A DNA stretch of 64,000 nucleotides from Cryobacterium soli (GTDB lineage Bacteria > Actinomycetota > Actinomycetes > Actinomycetales > Microbacteriaceae). The stretch covers positions 2,666,001-2,730,000 of the forward strand of contig NZ_CP030033.1 in the NCBI RefSeq assembly GCF_003611035.1. The letters are read 5' to 3'. This document shows, piece after piece, positions 8,747-17,863 of this stretch (positions within the stretch are counted from its first letter, which is position 1; each line of letters starts with the position of its first letter). The translations under genes and the position numbers were made by a program. The notes under the pieces were generated by a model. The model searched no databases and was not told the DNA's origin. It saw nothing but the letters and a program-made list of their open reading frames with translations.

Positions 8747-9718
8747 TTAGGAGGAGGAAGAGGATGCGGCGGCGAGGGCCTCCTGGGCTCGGGTGAGGGC
8801 GGAGCCCAGGCCCCAGCGGGAGGCGAGACGCTCGAGGTCGGCCAGTTGCTCGGGCGTCGCCGGGCGGATGCGGGCGTCGAACGCCGGCAGCTGCAGGTCG
8901 CGCACCACATTCACCACCTTCGGCGCCACGAGCAGGTAGTCGGCGGCGGCCACGATCTTCGCCCGCACCGACGCGCTCAGCTTCACCGTGGGGTCGGCCG
9001 CGGCCGCGACGATGCCGTCGAGGTCGCCGAACTCGGCCAGCAGGGTTGCCGCGGTCTTCTCGCCCACCCCGGCCACACCGGGCAACCCGTCGGAGGCGTC
9101 GCCGCGCATGGCCGCGAAGTCGGCGTACTGCGCCGGGGTTACCCCGGTCTTGGCCGTCAGCGACGCATCCGTGAGGATCTCGAGCCGAGCCATGCCGCGA
9201 CCGGTGTAGATCACCCGCACGTCGCGGCTGTCGTCGACGAGCTGGAACAGGTCGCGGTCGCCGGTGACCACATCCACCGGGATGTCGGAGTGCGAGGCCA
9301 GGGTGCCGATCACGTCATCGGCCTCGTGGTGGGCGGCGCCGACCACCGGGATGCCGAGAGCGGCGAGCACCTCACGGATGACCGGCACCTGCGGGCTGAG
9401 CAGGTCGGGCACGGTCTCGATCGCGGAGTCGGCATCCGTCGCCGGCTCGGCATCGGCGGGCGCAGCGGCCACCCGGTGGGTCTTGTAGGTGGGGATCAGG
9501 TCGACCCGCCACTGCGGGCGCCAGTCGTCGTCCCAACAGGCCACGATCTCGGTGGGCCGGAACTCGGTGGTGAGCCGGGCGATCATGTCGAGCAACCCGC
9601 GCACGGCATTCACGGGCTCGCCGCCCGGCGCGACGACGGTATCGGGCACCCCGTGGAAGGCGCGGAAATACAGGGCGGCGGTATCGAGCAGCATCCGGCG
9701 TGCGGGTTGAGTGGTCAC
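8747..9718 (-). CDS. 5'-3' exonuclease (Pol I N-terminal / FEN family)
   Basis: 323 aa from the GTG at 9718, which has AGGA eight bases upstream; an ATG at 9694 ([13 protein letters not shown]) is the alternative. It has the FEN-type N-domain ([14 protein letters not shown]), acidic metal ligands in [10 protein letters not shown] and [11 protein letters not shown], then the C-domain with helix-hairpin-helix [18 protein letters not shown]. There is no polymerase domain, so it is a stand-alone flap/5' exonuclease acting on DNA repair or RNA-primer intermediates. Monocistronic. Confidence 0.92.
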   Translation of the reverse strand: MTTQPARRMLLDTAALYFRAFHGVPDTVVAPGGEPVNAVRGLLDMIARLTTEFRPTEIVACWDDDWRPQWRVDLIPTYKTHRVAAAPADAEPATDADSAIETVPDLLSPQVPVIREVLAALGIPVVGAAHHEADDVIGTLASHSDIPVDVVTGDRDLFQLVDDSRDVRVIYTGRGMARLEILTDASLTAKTGVTPAQYADFAAMRGDASDGLPGVAGVGEKTAATLLAEFGDLDGIVAAAADPTVKLSASVRAKIVAAADYLLVAPKVVNVVRDLQLPAFDARIRPATPEQLADLERLASRWGLGSALTRAQEALAAASSSSS

Positions 9719-9856
9719 GGCAGGAATCCTGCCACATCGAACAGTGCACTGGAATACCCGCTGCGCCGACCCGTTTGCCAGTCGTACATCGTGCCGTCGC
9801 CTCTCGGACCCTTCCGGGTCACCCCGATGTTCCCGGCGACCAGCACGCTCGACGAG

Positions 9857-9878
9857 TACCTGTGAACTCGCACAGGTA
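9857..9878. promoter_or_regulatory. Perfect 8-6-8 inverted repeat, candidate operator
   Basis: TACCTGTG and CACAGGTA flank six bases, ending 21 bp before the ATG of the wall-anchored protein gene. The position fits an operator or a 5'-leader hairpin; no regulator gene for it is adjacent. Confidence 0.45.
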
Positions 9879-9899
9879 ACGCTCGCGACAAGGGAACCC

Positions 9900-12800
9900 A
9901 TGACTTTTTCGAGACCAGCCCGCCGCATCACTTTCATCGCGGCGGCAGCTGTCATGGCCAGCTGCGTGGTCGTCGCCCCGGCGCTCGCCGCGGCCGGCAC
10001 CCCGGCCGCGGCGCCCACCACCTCAGCGTTCCACCGCACCGCCACCTACCCGGTGTACCTCAACGCGCCTGGCGGCGTCAGCCCCGCCGACACCACCGCC
10101 GCCGAGATCTCCGGCGTCACCGATGACGGCAAGACCGTCATCTATACGGATGCCCCGGGCAAGCGCATCGGCTTCCTCGACATCTCCGACGTGAACAAGC
10201 CTGTCGGCGCCGGCAGCATCTCGCTGGCCGATCTCGGCCACGCCGACGACCAGCCCACCTCCGTGGCCGTCTACGGCGACTACGTGCTCGTGGTCATCGA
10301 CGAGAGCGGCGGCGACTTCGTCTCGCCGTCCGGCCGGCTCGACGTGATCCGCATCAGCGACCGCACCCTGGTCACGAGCATCGACCTGGCCGGCCAGCCC
10401 GACTCGATCGCCATCAGCGCCGACGACACATTCGCGGCCATCGCCATCGAGAACCAGCGCGACGAGTCGGCCACCCCGACCGGTGGCAAGAAGGGCGACC
10501 TGCCCCAGCTGCCCGCCGGGTTCGTTCAGGTGATCGACCTCAACTCCGACCCCACCACCTGGGTGGCCACCCCGGTGCCGTTCGTGGCATCCGACGGCTC
10601 GGCACTGCCCTCGTTCACGGCGGCCGGCCTCGACTCGCCCACCGACCCCGAGCCCGAGTACGTGACCATCAACAGCGCCAACCAGCTGGCGGTCACCCTG
10701 CAGGAGAACAACGGCATCGTGCTCGTCGACCTGCCCAGCCGGGCCATCACCAAGGTCTTCAGCGCCGGCACCGCCACCGTGACCGGGATCGACACCAAGA
10801 AGGACAAGGTGATCAACCTCACCGGCTCGATCACCAACGTTCCGCGCGAACCCGACTCCATCGCCTGGGTGGACGACACCCACCTGGCCACCGCCAACGA
10901 GGGCGACTGGAAGGGCGGCAGCCGCGGCTGGACCATCTTCGACGCCACGACGGGCGCCGTGGCCTGGGATGCCGGGAACTCCTTCGAGCACCTGGCCGTG
11001 GCCGGCGGCCTCTACGCCGACAGCCGCGCCGACAAGAAGGGCAGCGAACCCGAGGGCCTGATGGTCTCCACCATCGACGGCACCCGCTACGGATTCGTCG
11101 CCTCAGAGCGCAGCAACTTCGTGGCCGTTTACGACCTCACCGACCCGGTGAACCCGGTCTACCAGCAGATGGTGTTCGCCACCAACGGGCCCGAGGGCCT
11201 GCTCGCGGTGCCCAGCCGCAACCTGCTCGTCGCCTCGAGCGAGACCGACGACGCTAGTGTCGGCGTGCGCGCATCCGTCGCCCTGTACGAGCTCGGCGAC
11301 GGCGGCAGCACGGCGGGCCAGCCGAGCATCGTCTCGGACGATGTCGACGGCCTGCCGATCGGCTGGGTAGCGCTCGGCGCGCTGAGCGCCAAGCCCGGTG
11401 ACACCGACCACGTCTACACGGCCAGCGATTCGGCCCTGTCGCCCAGCACCATCTTCACGGTCGACGTCACGGCCACCCCCGCGCGCATCGACTCCAGCCT
11501 GGTCGTCACCGAGAACGGCAAGCCGGCCGTCTTCGACATCGAGGGCCTGCACGCCCGCGAGCAGGGCGGCTTCTGGCTCGCCGCCGAGGGCGTCACCGGT
11601 GCCGGCAACCTGCTGTACCGCACGGATGCCGACGGCGCCGTTCAGGAGACCGTGGCCCTGCCCACCGACATCTCCGCGCACATCTCCAAGTGGGGCTACG
11701 AGGGCGTGACCGCGACGACGGACGCGGACGGGAACGAAGAGCTGTACGTCGTCATCCAGCGCCCGCTGTGGACCGACCCGGCCGACCCCACCGCCACGGT
11801 GGACGGCGACGGCGTGACCCGCATCGGCCGGTACGACGTGACCGAGAAGACGTGGACCTGGTTCGGCTACCAGCTGGAGGCCGACGCCGGCGGAAGCGAC
11901 TGGATGGGCCTGTCCGAGATCGTGGCCGTGGACGAGAACACCCTCGCCGTGATCGAGCGGGACAAGCTCAACGGCCCGGCAGCCGCCGTCAAGCGCATCT
12001 ACACCGTGACCCTGCCGGCCACGGATCCCGCCACTGGTGTGCTGCCGATACTGCCCAAGAAGCTCGCCTATGACGTGCTGCCCGACCTCGAGGCCACCAA
12101 CGGCTGGACCCAGGAGAAGCTCGAGGGCCTCACCATCGGCGCCGACAAGAACGTCTACGCGGTCACCGACAATGACGGCCTGAAGGACGCGACCGGCGAG
12201 ACGGTGTTCCTCAAGCTGGGCACCGCAGCCGATGTGTTCGGGCTCGTCGCGCCGACGCCGACCTCAACCCCGACGCCGGACCCGACCGCCGAGCCCACTG
12301 CGACGCCGACCGCAACTCCGGAGCCCACTTCGACGCCGGAGCCCACCGCCACGCCGACCCCGACCGCGACGCCGGAGCCGACGCCGACCGCCACGCCGAC
12401 CCCGACCGTGACGCCGGAGCCGACTGCGACGCCGGAGCCGACGCCGACGCCGACCGCTACGCCGGAGCCGACCGCCACGCCGGAGCCGACCGCGACGCCG
12501 GAGCCTACTGCGACACCGACCGCCACCCCGACCCCGACCCCGACTGGCACGGCCGTGCCCACTCCGGTGCCGAGCGACATCGGCACCGCGCCATCCGTGG
12601 CGCTGGGTGACTCCGACCTGCGGGTCACCGCCGGCAGTGCCGTCGGCATCTCCGGGCGCGGCTTCGCGGCCGACACCGCACTCACGGTGACGCTGCACTC
12701 CACCCCGGTGCGGCTCGCCTCGATCACGACCGACGCGGATGGCGCCTACGCCGCCCGGGTCACCATCCCGGCGAGCACGGAGGCGGGGGCACACCGCATC

Positions 12801-12980
12801 GTGGTGACCGCAGCCAACGGTGACAGCGCCGAGATCGCCTTCACGGTGGTCGCGGCGGGGTCGGGGTCCTCCCTGGCCAACACCGGCGTCGGATTCCTCA
12901 CCCCGATGCTCGGCGGCGCCTTCGCGCTTCTGGCCGCCGGAGCCGGCGCCCTGTTCCTGCGCCGCCGCCAGCAGGCCTAA
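9900..12980 (+). CDS. Wall-anchored esterase-like phytase-domain protein with LAxTG sorting signal
   Basis: 1026 aa from the ATG at 9900 (AGGGAA just upstream). A signal peptide ends near ALAAAG. The body is a beta-propeller-like region with repeated GFLDISD, IDLNSD and [20 protein letters not shown] motifs and a C-terminal phytase-type esterase domain ([19 protein letters not shown]). A Thr-Pro-Glu repeat stalk (about 785-885) and an Ig-like domain follow. The end is LANTG, a hydrophobic helix and RRRQQA. LAxTG is the motif of class E sortases, so the protein is likely linked to peptidoglycan with the enzymatic domain displayed outward, possibly releasing phosphate from organic esters. No sortase gene is in the window. 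Confidence 0.82.
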   Translation: MTFSRPARRITFIAAAAVMASCVVVAPALAAAGTPAAAPTTSAFHRTATYPVYLNAPGGVSPADTTAAEISGVTDDGKTVIYTDAPGKRIGFLDISDVNKPVGAGSISLADLGHADDQPTSVAVYGDYVLVVIDESGGDFVSPSGRLDVIRISDRTLVTSIDLAGQPDSIAISADDTFAAIAIENQRDESATPTGGKKGDLPQLPAGFVQVIDLNSDPTTWVATPVPFVASDGSALPSFTAAGLDSPTDPEPEYVTINSANQLAVTLQENNGIVLVDLPSRAITKVFSAGTATVTGIDTKKDKVINLTGSITNVPREPDSIAWVDDTHLATANEGDWKGGSRGWTIFDATTGAVAWDAGNSFEHLAVAGGLYADSRADKKGSEPEGLMVSTIDGTRYGFVASERSNFVAVYDLTDPVNPVYQQMVFATNGPEGLLAVPSRNLLVASSETDDASVGVRASVALYELGDGGSTAGQPSIVSDDVDGLPIGWVALGALSAKPGDTDHVYTASDSALSPSTIFTVDVTATPARIDSSLVVTENGKPAVFDIEGLHAREQGGFWLAAEGVTGAGNLLYRTDADGAVQETVALPTDISAHISKWGYEGVTATTDADGNEELYVVIQRPLWTDPADPTATVDGDGVTRIGRYDVTEKTWTWFGYQLEADAGGSDWMGLSEIVAVDENTLAVIERDKLNGPAAAVKRIYTVTLPATDPATGVLPILPKKLAYDVLPDLEATNGWTQEKLEGLTIGADKNVYAVTDNDGLKDATGETVFLKLGTAADVFGLVAPTPTSTPTPDPTAEPTATPTATPEPTSTPEPTATPTPTATPEPTPTATPTPTVTPEPTATPEPTPTPTATPEPTATPEPTATPEPTATPTATPTPTPTGTAVPTPVPSDIGTAPSVALGDSDLRVTAGSAVGISGRGFAADTALTVTLHSTPVRLASITTDADGAYAARVTIPASTEAGAHRIVVTAANGDSAEIAFTVVAAGSGSSLANTGVGFLTPMLGGAFALLAAGAGALFLRRRQQA
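12258..12555. repeat. Thr-Pro-Glu-rich coding repeat (cell-wall stalk)
   Basis: Degenerate 6-, 12- and 18-bp units encode runs of TPEPTATP and PTPTATP inside the anchored protein. Such Pro/Thr stalks carry surface domains through the cell wall. They are recombination-prone and likely to vary in length between strains. Confidence 0.85.
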
Positions 12981-13015
12981 CGACCGGCGTCGGGAAGACG
13001 CCAGGGGTCACACGA

Positions 13016-13053
13016 CAACCCGCCCGGCCTGGAGAATCCAGGCCGGGCGGTTG
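13016..13053 (+). terminator. Strong stem-loop terminator after the wall-anchored protein gene
   Basis: CAACCCGCCCGGCCTGG pairs with CCAGGCCGGGCGGTTG across a five-base loop with one bulged C, 36 bp after the stop codon. No T tract is present. Confidence 0.65.
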
Positions 13054-13057
13054 TGCG

Positions 13058-13089
13058 AGGCGGGTCAGGCCTGAGGCGGGTCAGGCCTG
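13058..13089. repeat. Tandem 16-bp direct repeat
   Basis: AGGCGGGTCAGGCCTG occurs twice head to tail directly after the terminator. It has no visible coding or regulatory role. Confidence 0.8.
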
Positions 13090-13216
13090 TTGGCCACGAC
13101 GGTTCTCCTCATCTGGGCGGGCCCGGCGCCCGCGCCTGCAGCCACAGTAAGCAGGCCCTCAACGGCCGTCCACGGTCAGCGCCCCGCATCTGCCCGGTGC
13201 TTTCGACGTGCGAGTG

Positions 13217-13260
13217 ATACCTAGTGGTGCTAGGGTTCAATGCATTGCAGCTCTAGGTAT
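13217..13260. promoter_or_regulatory. Candidate PadR operator region
   Basis: ATACCTAG (13217-13224) and CTAGGTAT (13253-13260) form an 8-bp inverted repeat around the promoter. Inside it CCTAG and CTAGG (13220-13234) make a second, tighter dyad. It ends just before the AGGAGG of the PadR gene, fitting autorepression. Confidence 0.55.
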
Positions 13261-13270
13261 AGGAGGCGCC

Positions 13271-13633
13271 ATGCGCATCGAGAAAGACCTGGTCGCCGCG
13301 GCCGCCACCCCGCTGGTGCTGGGGATCCTGATGGAGGGTGACCTCTATGGGTACGCCATCCTCAAGCGGGTCGGCGAGCTCTCCGGTGGCAGCCTGCAGT
13401 GGACCGACGGCATGCTCTACCCCCTGCTGCACAGACTTGAACGGCTCGGCTACGTCACCTCACTCTGGGCTACTTCCGACGCCGGTCGCCGGCGTAAGCA
13501 CTACGCCATCACGGAGGCCGGTCGGCAGCAGCTGGCCGAGCGCCAGGAGCAGTGGACCGTGGTGGCCGATGCCCTGCGCCAGGTGTGGCAGACCGTGCCC
13601 CGACCGTCCGCCGTGACGGAGGGGTGGGCCTGA
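13271..13633 (+). CDS. PadR family transcriptional regulator
   Basis: 120 aa from the ATG at 13271, preceded by a perfect AGGAGG. A single winged-helix domain: TPLVLGILMEGDLYGYAI, the recognition region LQWTDGMLYPLLHRLE, and wing GRRRKHYAIT, followed by a short dimerisation helix. PadR repressors of this short type usually control the membrane protein encoded next to them. The stop overlaps the next gene's start by one base (TGATG). Nested inverted repeats upstream probably mediate autoregulation. Confidence 0.93.
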   Translation: MRIEKDLVAAAATPLVLGILMEGDLYGYAILKRVGELSGGSLQWTDGMLYPLLHRLERLGYVTSLWATSDAGRRRKHYAITEAGRQQLAERQEQWTVVADALRQVWQTVPRPSAVTEGWA

Positions 13634-15009
13634 TGCCCCTGCACGACGACCTCGAAGCCCAGATCGATCGTTGGCGCGGCTATGTGCAGCGCCGCCAAGC
13701 GATCGGCGCCGCCGACGTGGAGGAGCTGGAAGACCACCTGCGCGAGCAGATCGAAGACCTGCTCGGCACCGGGCTCGATCACGACGAGGCATTCCTCGTG
13801 GCGATCAAGCGGCTGGGCAACCTCGATGCCGTCTCCCGGGAATTCGCCCGCGAGCACTCCGACCGGCTGTGGAAGCAACTTGTGCTCGTGCCCGACGAAC
13901 CCGACACCCGCACGCGGGCCCGGCGCGAACTCGCCGTGGTGCTCGGCTTCGCCGTGGGCGCGGGCCTGGCGGTCAAGGCCGGCCTCCTCTGGTCGGCCGG
14001 CGACTGGGCCGGCGGCGACACCGGCCTGGTCCGCAACCTCGGCCTGCTCGTCTTCCCCTTCCTGGCCGGCTACTTCGCCTGGAAGCGCCGGCTCACTGCG
14101 TCGGTGTTGGTCACGCTGGCACTGTCGTTCGGCCTGCTCGCGGTGGTGCTCAACGTCTACCCGTTCGGCACCGGCCAGTACAGCGAATTCGGGTCCACCG
14201 AGGTGCTCGCCGCCCTGCACGCCCCGGTGCTGCTCTGGGTACTGGTCGGGGTGGCCTACGTGGGTGGCCGGTGGCGCTCCGATGCCCGGCGGATGGACTT
14301 CGTGCGCTTCACCGGCGAGCTCGCCATCTACTACACGCTGCTCGCCCTCGGCGGAGGGGTGCTGATCGGGCTCACTGTCGCGGTGCTGCAGGCGGTGGGC
14401 GTGGACCCTGGCCCGGTCCTGGCCGAGTGGATCCTGCCGTTCGCCGTGCCCGGCGCGCTGGTGGTGGCGGCGTGGCTGGTGGAGGCCAAGCAGAACGTGG
14501 TGGAGAACATCGCCCCGGTACTCACCCGGGTGTTCACGCCGCTCACGATCCTGATGCTGCTGGCCATGCTCACTGTGCTGGCCACTGCAGGCGGCCTGGG
14601 CGAGATCGACCGCGATCTGCTCATCCTCATGGACGCGATCCTGATCCTCGTGCTCAGCCTGCTGCTGTACTCCATCTCGGCCCGCGACTCCCTGGCCCGC
14701 CCGGGCCTGTTCGACGCCTTGCAGCTGGTGCTCGTGGTCGTGGCCATCGCGGTAGACGCCGTGATGCTCACCGCGATGCTGGCCCGCATCACCGAATTCG
14801 GCTTCAGCCCCAACAAGATCGCCGCTCTTGGCCTCAACCTGCTCCTGCTGGTGCACCTGCTGCGCTCGGCCTGGCTCACGATCGGGTTCCTGCGCGGACG
14901 CCGTACGTTCGCCGCGCTCGAGCGCTGGCAGACCCGCTACCTGCCGGTCTACGGGGTATGGGCGCTGATCGTCGTCGTGGTCTTCCCCCCGGTGTTCGCC
15001 TTCGCCTGA
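13633..15009 (+). CDS. Permease-prefix domain membrane protein, PadR partner
   Basis: 458 aa from the ATG at 13633, which has GGAGGGG upstream and overlaps the PadR stop. The first 80 residues form the soluble helical permease-prefix/HAAS-like domain (VEELEDHLREQIEDLL, then LGNLDAVSREFAREH). About ten hydrophobic segments follow. PadR plus prefix-domain pairs are widespread in Gram-positives and are linked to membrane stress or transport. The substrate and activity are unknown. Confidence 0.8.
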   Translation: MPLHDDLEAQIDRWRGYVQRRQAIGAADVEELEDHLREQIEDLLGTGLDHDEAFLVAIKRLGNLDAVSREFAREHSDRLWKQLVLVPDEPDTRTRARRELAVVLGFAVGAGLAVKAGLLWSAGDWAGGDTGLVRNLGLLVFPFLAGYFAWKRRLTASVLVTLALSFGLLAVVLNVYPFGTGQYSEFGSTEVLAALHAPVLLWVLVGVAYVGGRWRSDARRMDFVRFTGELAIYYTLLALGGGVLIGLTVAVLQAVGVDPGPVLAEWILPFAVPGALVVAAWLVEAKQNVVENIAPVLTRVFTPLTILMLLAMLTVLATAGGLGEIDRDLLILMDAILILVLSLLLYSISARDSLARPGLFDALQLVLVVVAIAVDAVMLTAMLARITEFGFSPNKIAALGLNLLLLVHLLRSAWLTIGFLRGRRTFAALERWQTRYLPVYGVWALIVVVVFPPVFAFA

Positions 15010-15051
15010 GCCGGAACCGGCCCCAGGGTTCATGGTCGATCCAGGCTGACA

Positions 15052-15112
15052 CCGGCGCCCCGAGCCCGCGGGGAGACCCCGGCGCCCCGAGCCCGCGGGG
15101 AGACCCCGGCGC
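15052..15112. repeat. 27-bp tandem repeat, about 2.3 copies
   Basis: Unit starting CCGGCGCCCCGAGCCCGCGG at 15052 and again at 15079, with a partial third copy from 15106. It lies between two convergent genes and is rich in self-complementary sequence (CCCGCGGG), so it may also act as a transcription barrier. Confidence 0.85.
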
Positions 15113-15127
15113 TCACGGCCGTGAGTC

Positions 15128-15556
15128 TCAGTCGTAGATGACCGCGCCGCCGTTGCGCTCGAGCGCGGCGAGGCCGTCCCGCATGGCCTGCAGCTGCGCG
15201 GGCGTGTGCCCCACCCAGTCCGTGAGCTCGCCGATCACCTTCACGGGCTCGCGGGTGCGGTACGACCGGGTCGGGTTGCCGGGAAACTTCTTGTCGGTCA
15301 CATTGGGGTCGTCTTCGACCGCGCCGAGCGGTTCGACGATATAGATGTGGCCGCGGCCCTCGCCGGCGGCCAGCTCGGCGCCCCAGGTCGCCGCATCCAG
15401 GGTCGCGGTCACGTAGACATGATTCGCGGTGCGTCCCGCGCCGAAGTTCGACTGCCGGCCTGGGAGCAGTAGGTCGCCTACCGCCAGCTCTGCCTTGGTG
15501 CCGTGGAACAGCGCGCCGGATTCGTGCACCTCGAACGGTATCGGTTCAGCACTCAT
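15128..15556 (-). CDS. arr: Rifampin ADP-ribosyltransferase
   Basis: 142 aa, matching the compact Arr family (about 140 aa). Conserved catalytic residues are present: His18 in LFHGTKAEL, Tyr48 in NHVYVT and Asp83 in VEDDPNVTDKKFPGNPT. Blocks WGAELAAGEGRGHIYIVEP and SYRTREPVKVIGE are also typical. The enzyme transfers ADP-ribose from NAD to the C23 hydroxyl of rifamycins and so inactivates them. It stands alone, convergent with the PadR-partner gene, with no mobile element nearby. It therefore looks like an intrinsic chromosomal copy. Confidence 0.93.
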   Translation of the reverse strand: MSAEPIPFEVHESGALFHGTKAELAVGDLLLPGRQSNFGAGRTANHVYVTATLDAATWGAELAAGEGRGHIYIVEPLGAVEDDPNVTDKKFPGNPTRSYRTREPVKVIGELTDWVGHTPAQLQAMRDGLAALERNGGAVIYD

Positions 15557-15653
15557 GATTCCCCTTCCTGGTTGACGTGCGGAAGTCTAAACCGGACCAG
15601 AGCCGGCACGCACGCCCGTGCGGGCCTCACCACCGCACCGTTAGGGTGTGGGC

Positions 15654-16577
15654 ATGACGCTTCATGAAGAGCCTCTTGTTCACATCGAGCATTTTCGGAT
15701 GGACTTCGCCAGCACCACTGTCATCGAGGACCTCTCCTTCGATGTGCGGCGCGGCGAGACGTTCGGGTTTCTCGGCTCCAACGGGTCGGGAAAGACGACC
15801 ACCCTGCGCGCGCTGCTCGGAATCTATCTCCCCAGTGCGGGGGTGCTGCACATCGACGGCCGCCCGTTCACCCCGGAAGCCGGCAGCCGGCTGGGCTATC
15901 TCCCCGAGGAACGCGGACTGTATAAGAAGGAGTCCGTCATCGCCGTCATGGCGTATTTCGGCGCCCTCAAGGGGCTGAGCAAGAAAACGGCGACCGCCTG
16001 GTCGATGGACTACCTCGAGCGGGTCGGTCTGGCCGACAAGGCCAAGACCCGGGTCGACAAGCTCTCGGGCGGGCAGCAGCAGAAGGTGCAGCTGGGCGTC
16101 ACGATCATGAACGACCCCGAACTGCTCATCCTCGACGAACCCACCAAGGGGTTCGACCCGGTCAACCGGCGTCTGCTCATGGACATCATCGAGGAACAGA
16201 AACGTAACGGCGCCACCGTGCTCATGGTCACGCACCAGATGGAGGAGGTGGAACGCCTCTGCGACCGCGTGATCCTGCTCAAGAACGGACGCGCGGAGGC
16301 CTACGGAACGATCCCCGAGGTGCAGAACCAGTACGGCGGAACCATGATCCGAATGAGCTACTCCGGTGACATCCCGGCATCGGCGCACTACGACATCAGC
16401 ACCCGTGACCGCAACTACGCCGAACTCACCCTCACCGACAGCACCGACGAAGCTCTCATCCTGCGCGACCTGGTCGCCGCCGGAGTGCTGGTGCGCAGCT
16501 TCGCCACCAGCAAGCTCTCGCTGGACGAGATCTTCGTGAGCGTCTATGGCGAACAAAACGAAATGGCGGCACGCTGA
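15654..16577 (+). CDS. ABC transporter ATP-binding protein, NatA/CcmA type
   Basis: 307 aa from the ATG at 15654, seven bases after TTAGGG; a GTG at 15648 is too close to that site. Walker A is GSNGSGKTT (about 42-50), the signature is LSGGQQQK and Walker B is LLILDEPTKGFDP, followed by VTHQMEEVERL. The long C-terminal extension is of the DUF4162 type (NRNYAELTL to LDEIFVSVYG) found in NatA-like exporter ATPases. One-base overlap with the permease gene. Confidence 0.93.
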   Translation: MTLHEEPLVHIEHFRMDFASTTVIEDLSFDVRRGETFGFLGSNGSGKTTTLRALLGIYLPSAGVLHIDGRPFTPEAGSRLGYLPEERGLYKKESVIAVMAYFGALKGLSKKTATAWSMDYLERVGLADKAKTRVDKLSGGQQQKVQLGVTIMNDPELLILDEPTKGFDPVNRRLLMDIIEEQKRNGATVLMVTHQMEEVERLCDRVILLKNGRAEAYGTIPEVQNQYGGTMIRMSYSGDIPASAHYDISTRDRNYAELTLTDSTDEALILRDLVAAGVLVRSFATSKLSLDEIFVSVYGEQNEMAAR

Positions 16578-17818
16578 TGGCCCGGCACAACCTCCGCACG
16601 GTCATCGGATTCGAGGTCGGTCGCACGCTCAGCAAGCGCCGGTTCTGGATCACCACCCTGCTGGTGCCGATCGGCATCGCCATCGTGATGACCCTCATGA
16701 TCATCGGCAACACCTCGGCCGCGAGCACCGCAGATGCCCAGGCCGACGCCGCTATCACGTTCACCTACAGCGACGCATCCGGCTACGTCGACCCGGCGGT
16801 GGCGTCGAAGATGGGCGGCACGGCGGTGACGGATGACGCGGCCGCGATCGCCGCCGTGAAGGCGGGCACCGAAGACGCCCACTTCGTGTACCCGACCGAC
16901 CCGAGCGCTGACGCCGTGCAGGTGTCCGGCGTCGACAAGGGACTTTTCGGCAACGGGGCCTACGACGCCGTGGCCACGCAGCTGCTCGTGCTGAGCGCGC
17001 AGAACGAGATCGGGGATCCGGCGTTGGCCGAGCTGGCCAGGGGCAACGTCTCGGTGGACGCCACCACGTACGCCGACGGTGAGAAGGCCGCCGGCTTCAT
17101 GGGCGTGATCCCGCCGCTGATCTACGTCGTGGTCTTCTTCCTTGTGTTCACCCTGCTCTCGAACCAGATGCTCACGAGCACCCTGGAGGAGAAGGAGAAC
17201 CGGGTCACCGAGATGATCCTCACCACCCTCAACCCCACCACCCTGATCACGGGCAAGATCATCTCGTTGTTCATCGTCGGGTTCACCCAGGTTCTTGTGT
17301 TCCTGGCGCCCGTAGCCATCGCCTACGCCTTCTTCCGCGACTCGCTCAACATCCCGGAGCTGGACTTCTCGGCGCTCACCTTCGACCCGGTGCAGATGAT
17401 CGTGGGAGCGTTGCTGGCCATCGGCGGGTTCGCCCTGTTCACCGGCACGCTGGTGGCCATCGGGGCGATCATGCCCACGGCCAAAGACGCGGGCAGCCTG
17501 TCGGCTGTGCTGATCATCCTGCTGATCATGCCGTTGTACGCGGTCTCGTCGATCGTCTCGAGTCCGCACAGCTTCGTGGTGCAGGTGTTCACCTACTTCC
17601 CGTATTCGGCGCCGCTCACTGCGATGCTGCGGAACGCATTCGGCACCTTGAACGGGTGGGAGGCGGCCGTGATCATCATCGAGCTGTTCCTGCTCGCCGC
17701 ACTCGTGCTCCAGCTGGCCGTGCGGCTCTTCCGGTACGGGTCGATCCAGTACACCAGCCGGGTGTCGCTGAAGACGGTGTTCGCGCGCACCCGCTCGGAC
17801 GTGGCGCCGACCGTCTGA
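16577..17818 (+). CDS. ABC-2 type permease, NatB-like
   Basis: 413 aa. One N-terminal transmembrane segment (about 24-45), an extracytoplasmic region of about 130 residues, then five or six segments from residue 175 onward. EEKENRVTEMILTTLNPTTLITGK is the conserved cytoplasmic loop of the NatB/ABC-2 family. Together with the preceding ATPase it should form an exporter, as for sodium or antibiotic-type drugs; the substrate is not determined. It ends 46 bp before the convergent aminotransferase. Confidence 0.9.
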   Translation: MARHNLRTVIGFEVGRTLSKRRFWITTLLVPIGIAIVMTLMIIGNTSAASTADAQADAAITFTYSDASGYVDPAVASKMGGTAVTDDAAAIAAVKAGTEDAHFVYPTDPSADAVQVSGVDKGLFGNGAYDAVATQLLVLSAQNEIGDPALAELARGNVSVDATTYADGEKAAGFMGVIPPLIYVVVFFLVFTLLSNQMLTSTLEEKENRVTEMILTTLNPTTLITGKIISLFIVGFTQVLVFLAPVAIAYAFFRDSLNIPELDFSALTFDPVQMIVGALLAIGGFALFTGTLVAIGAIMPTAKDAGSLSAVLIILLIMPLYAVSSIVSSPHSFVVQVFTYFPYSAPLTAMLRNAFGTLNGWEAAVIIIELFLLAALVLQLAVRLFRYGSIQYTSRVSLKTVFARTRSDVAPTV

Positions 17819-17863
17819 TCGCCAATGTAGTGGGGCGGGCTGCGCGGATGCCCGTTCCGCTGC

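Noticed and set aside
12258..12555. Repeat array considered as CRISPR or minisatellite
   Set aside because: It is in frame, encodes a Thr-Pro-Glu stalk, and has no spacer structure or cas genes.
13501..15033. 510-codon open frame on the minus strand
   Set aside because: It is antisense to the PadR partner and membrane protein genes. Its translation is a His/Gln/Glu-rich shadow typical of GC-rich codon bias, with no RBS or domain.
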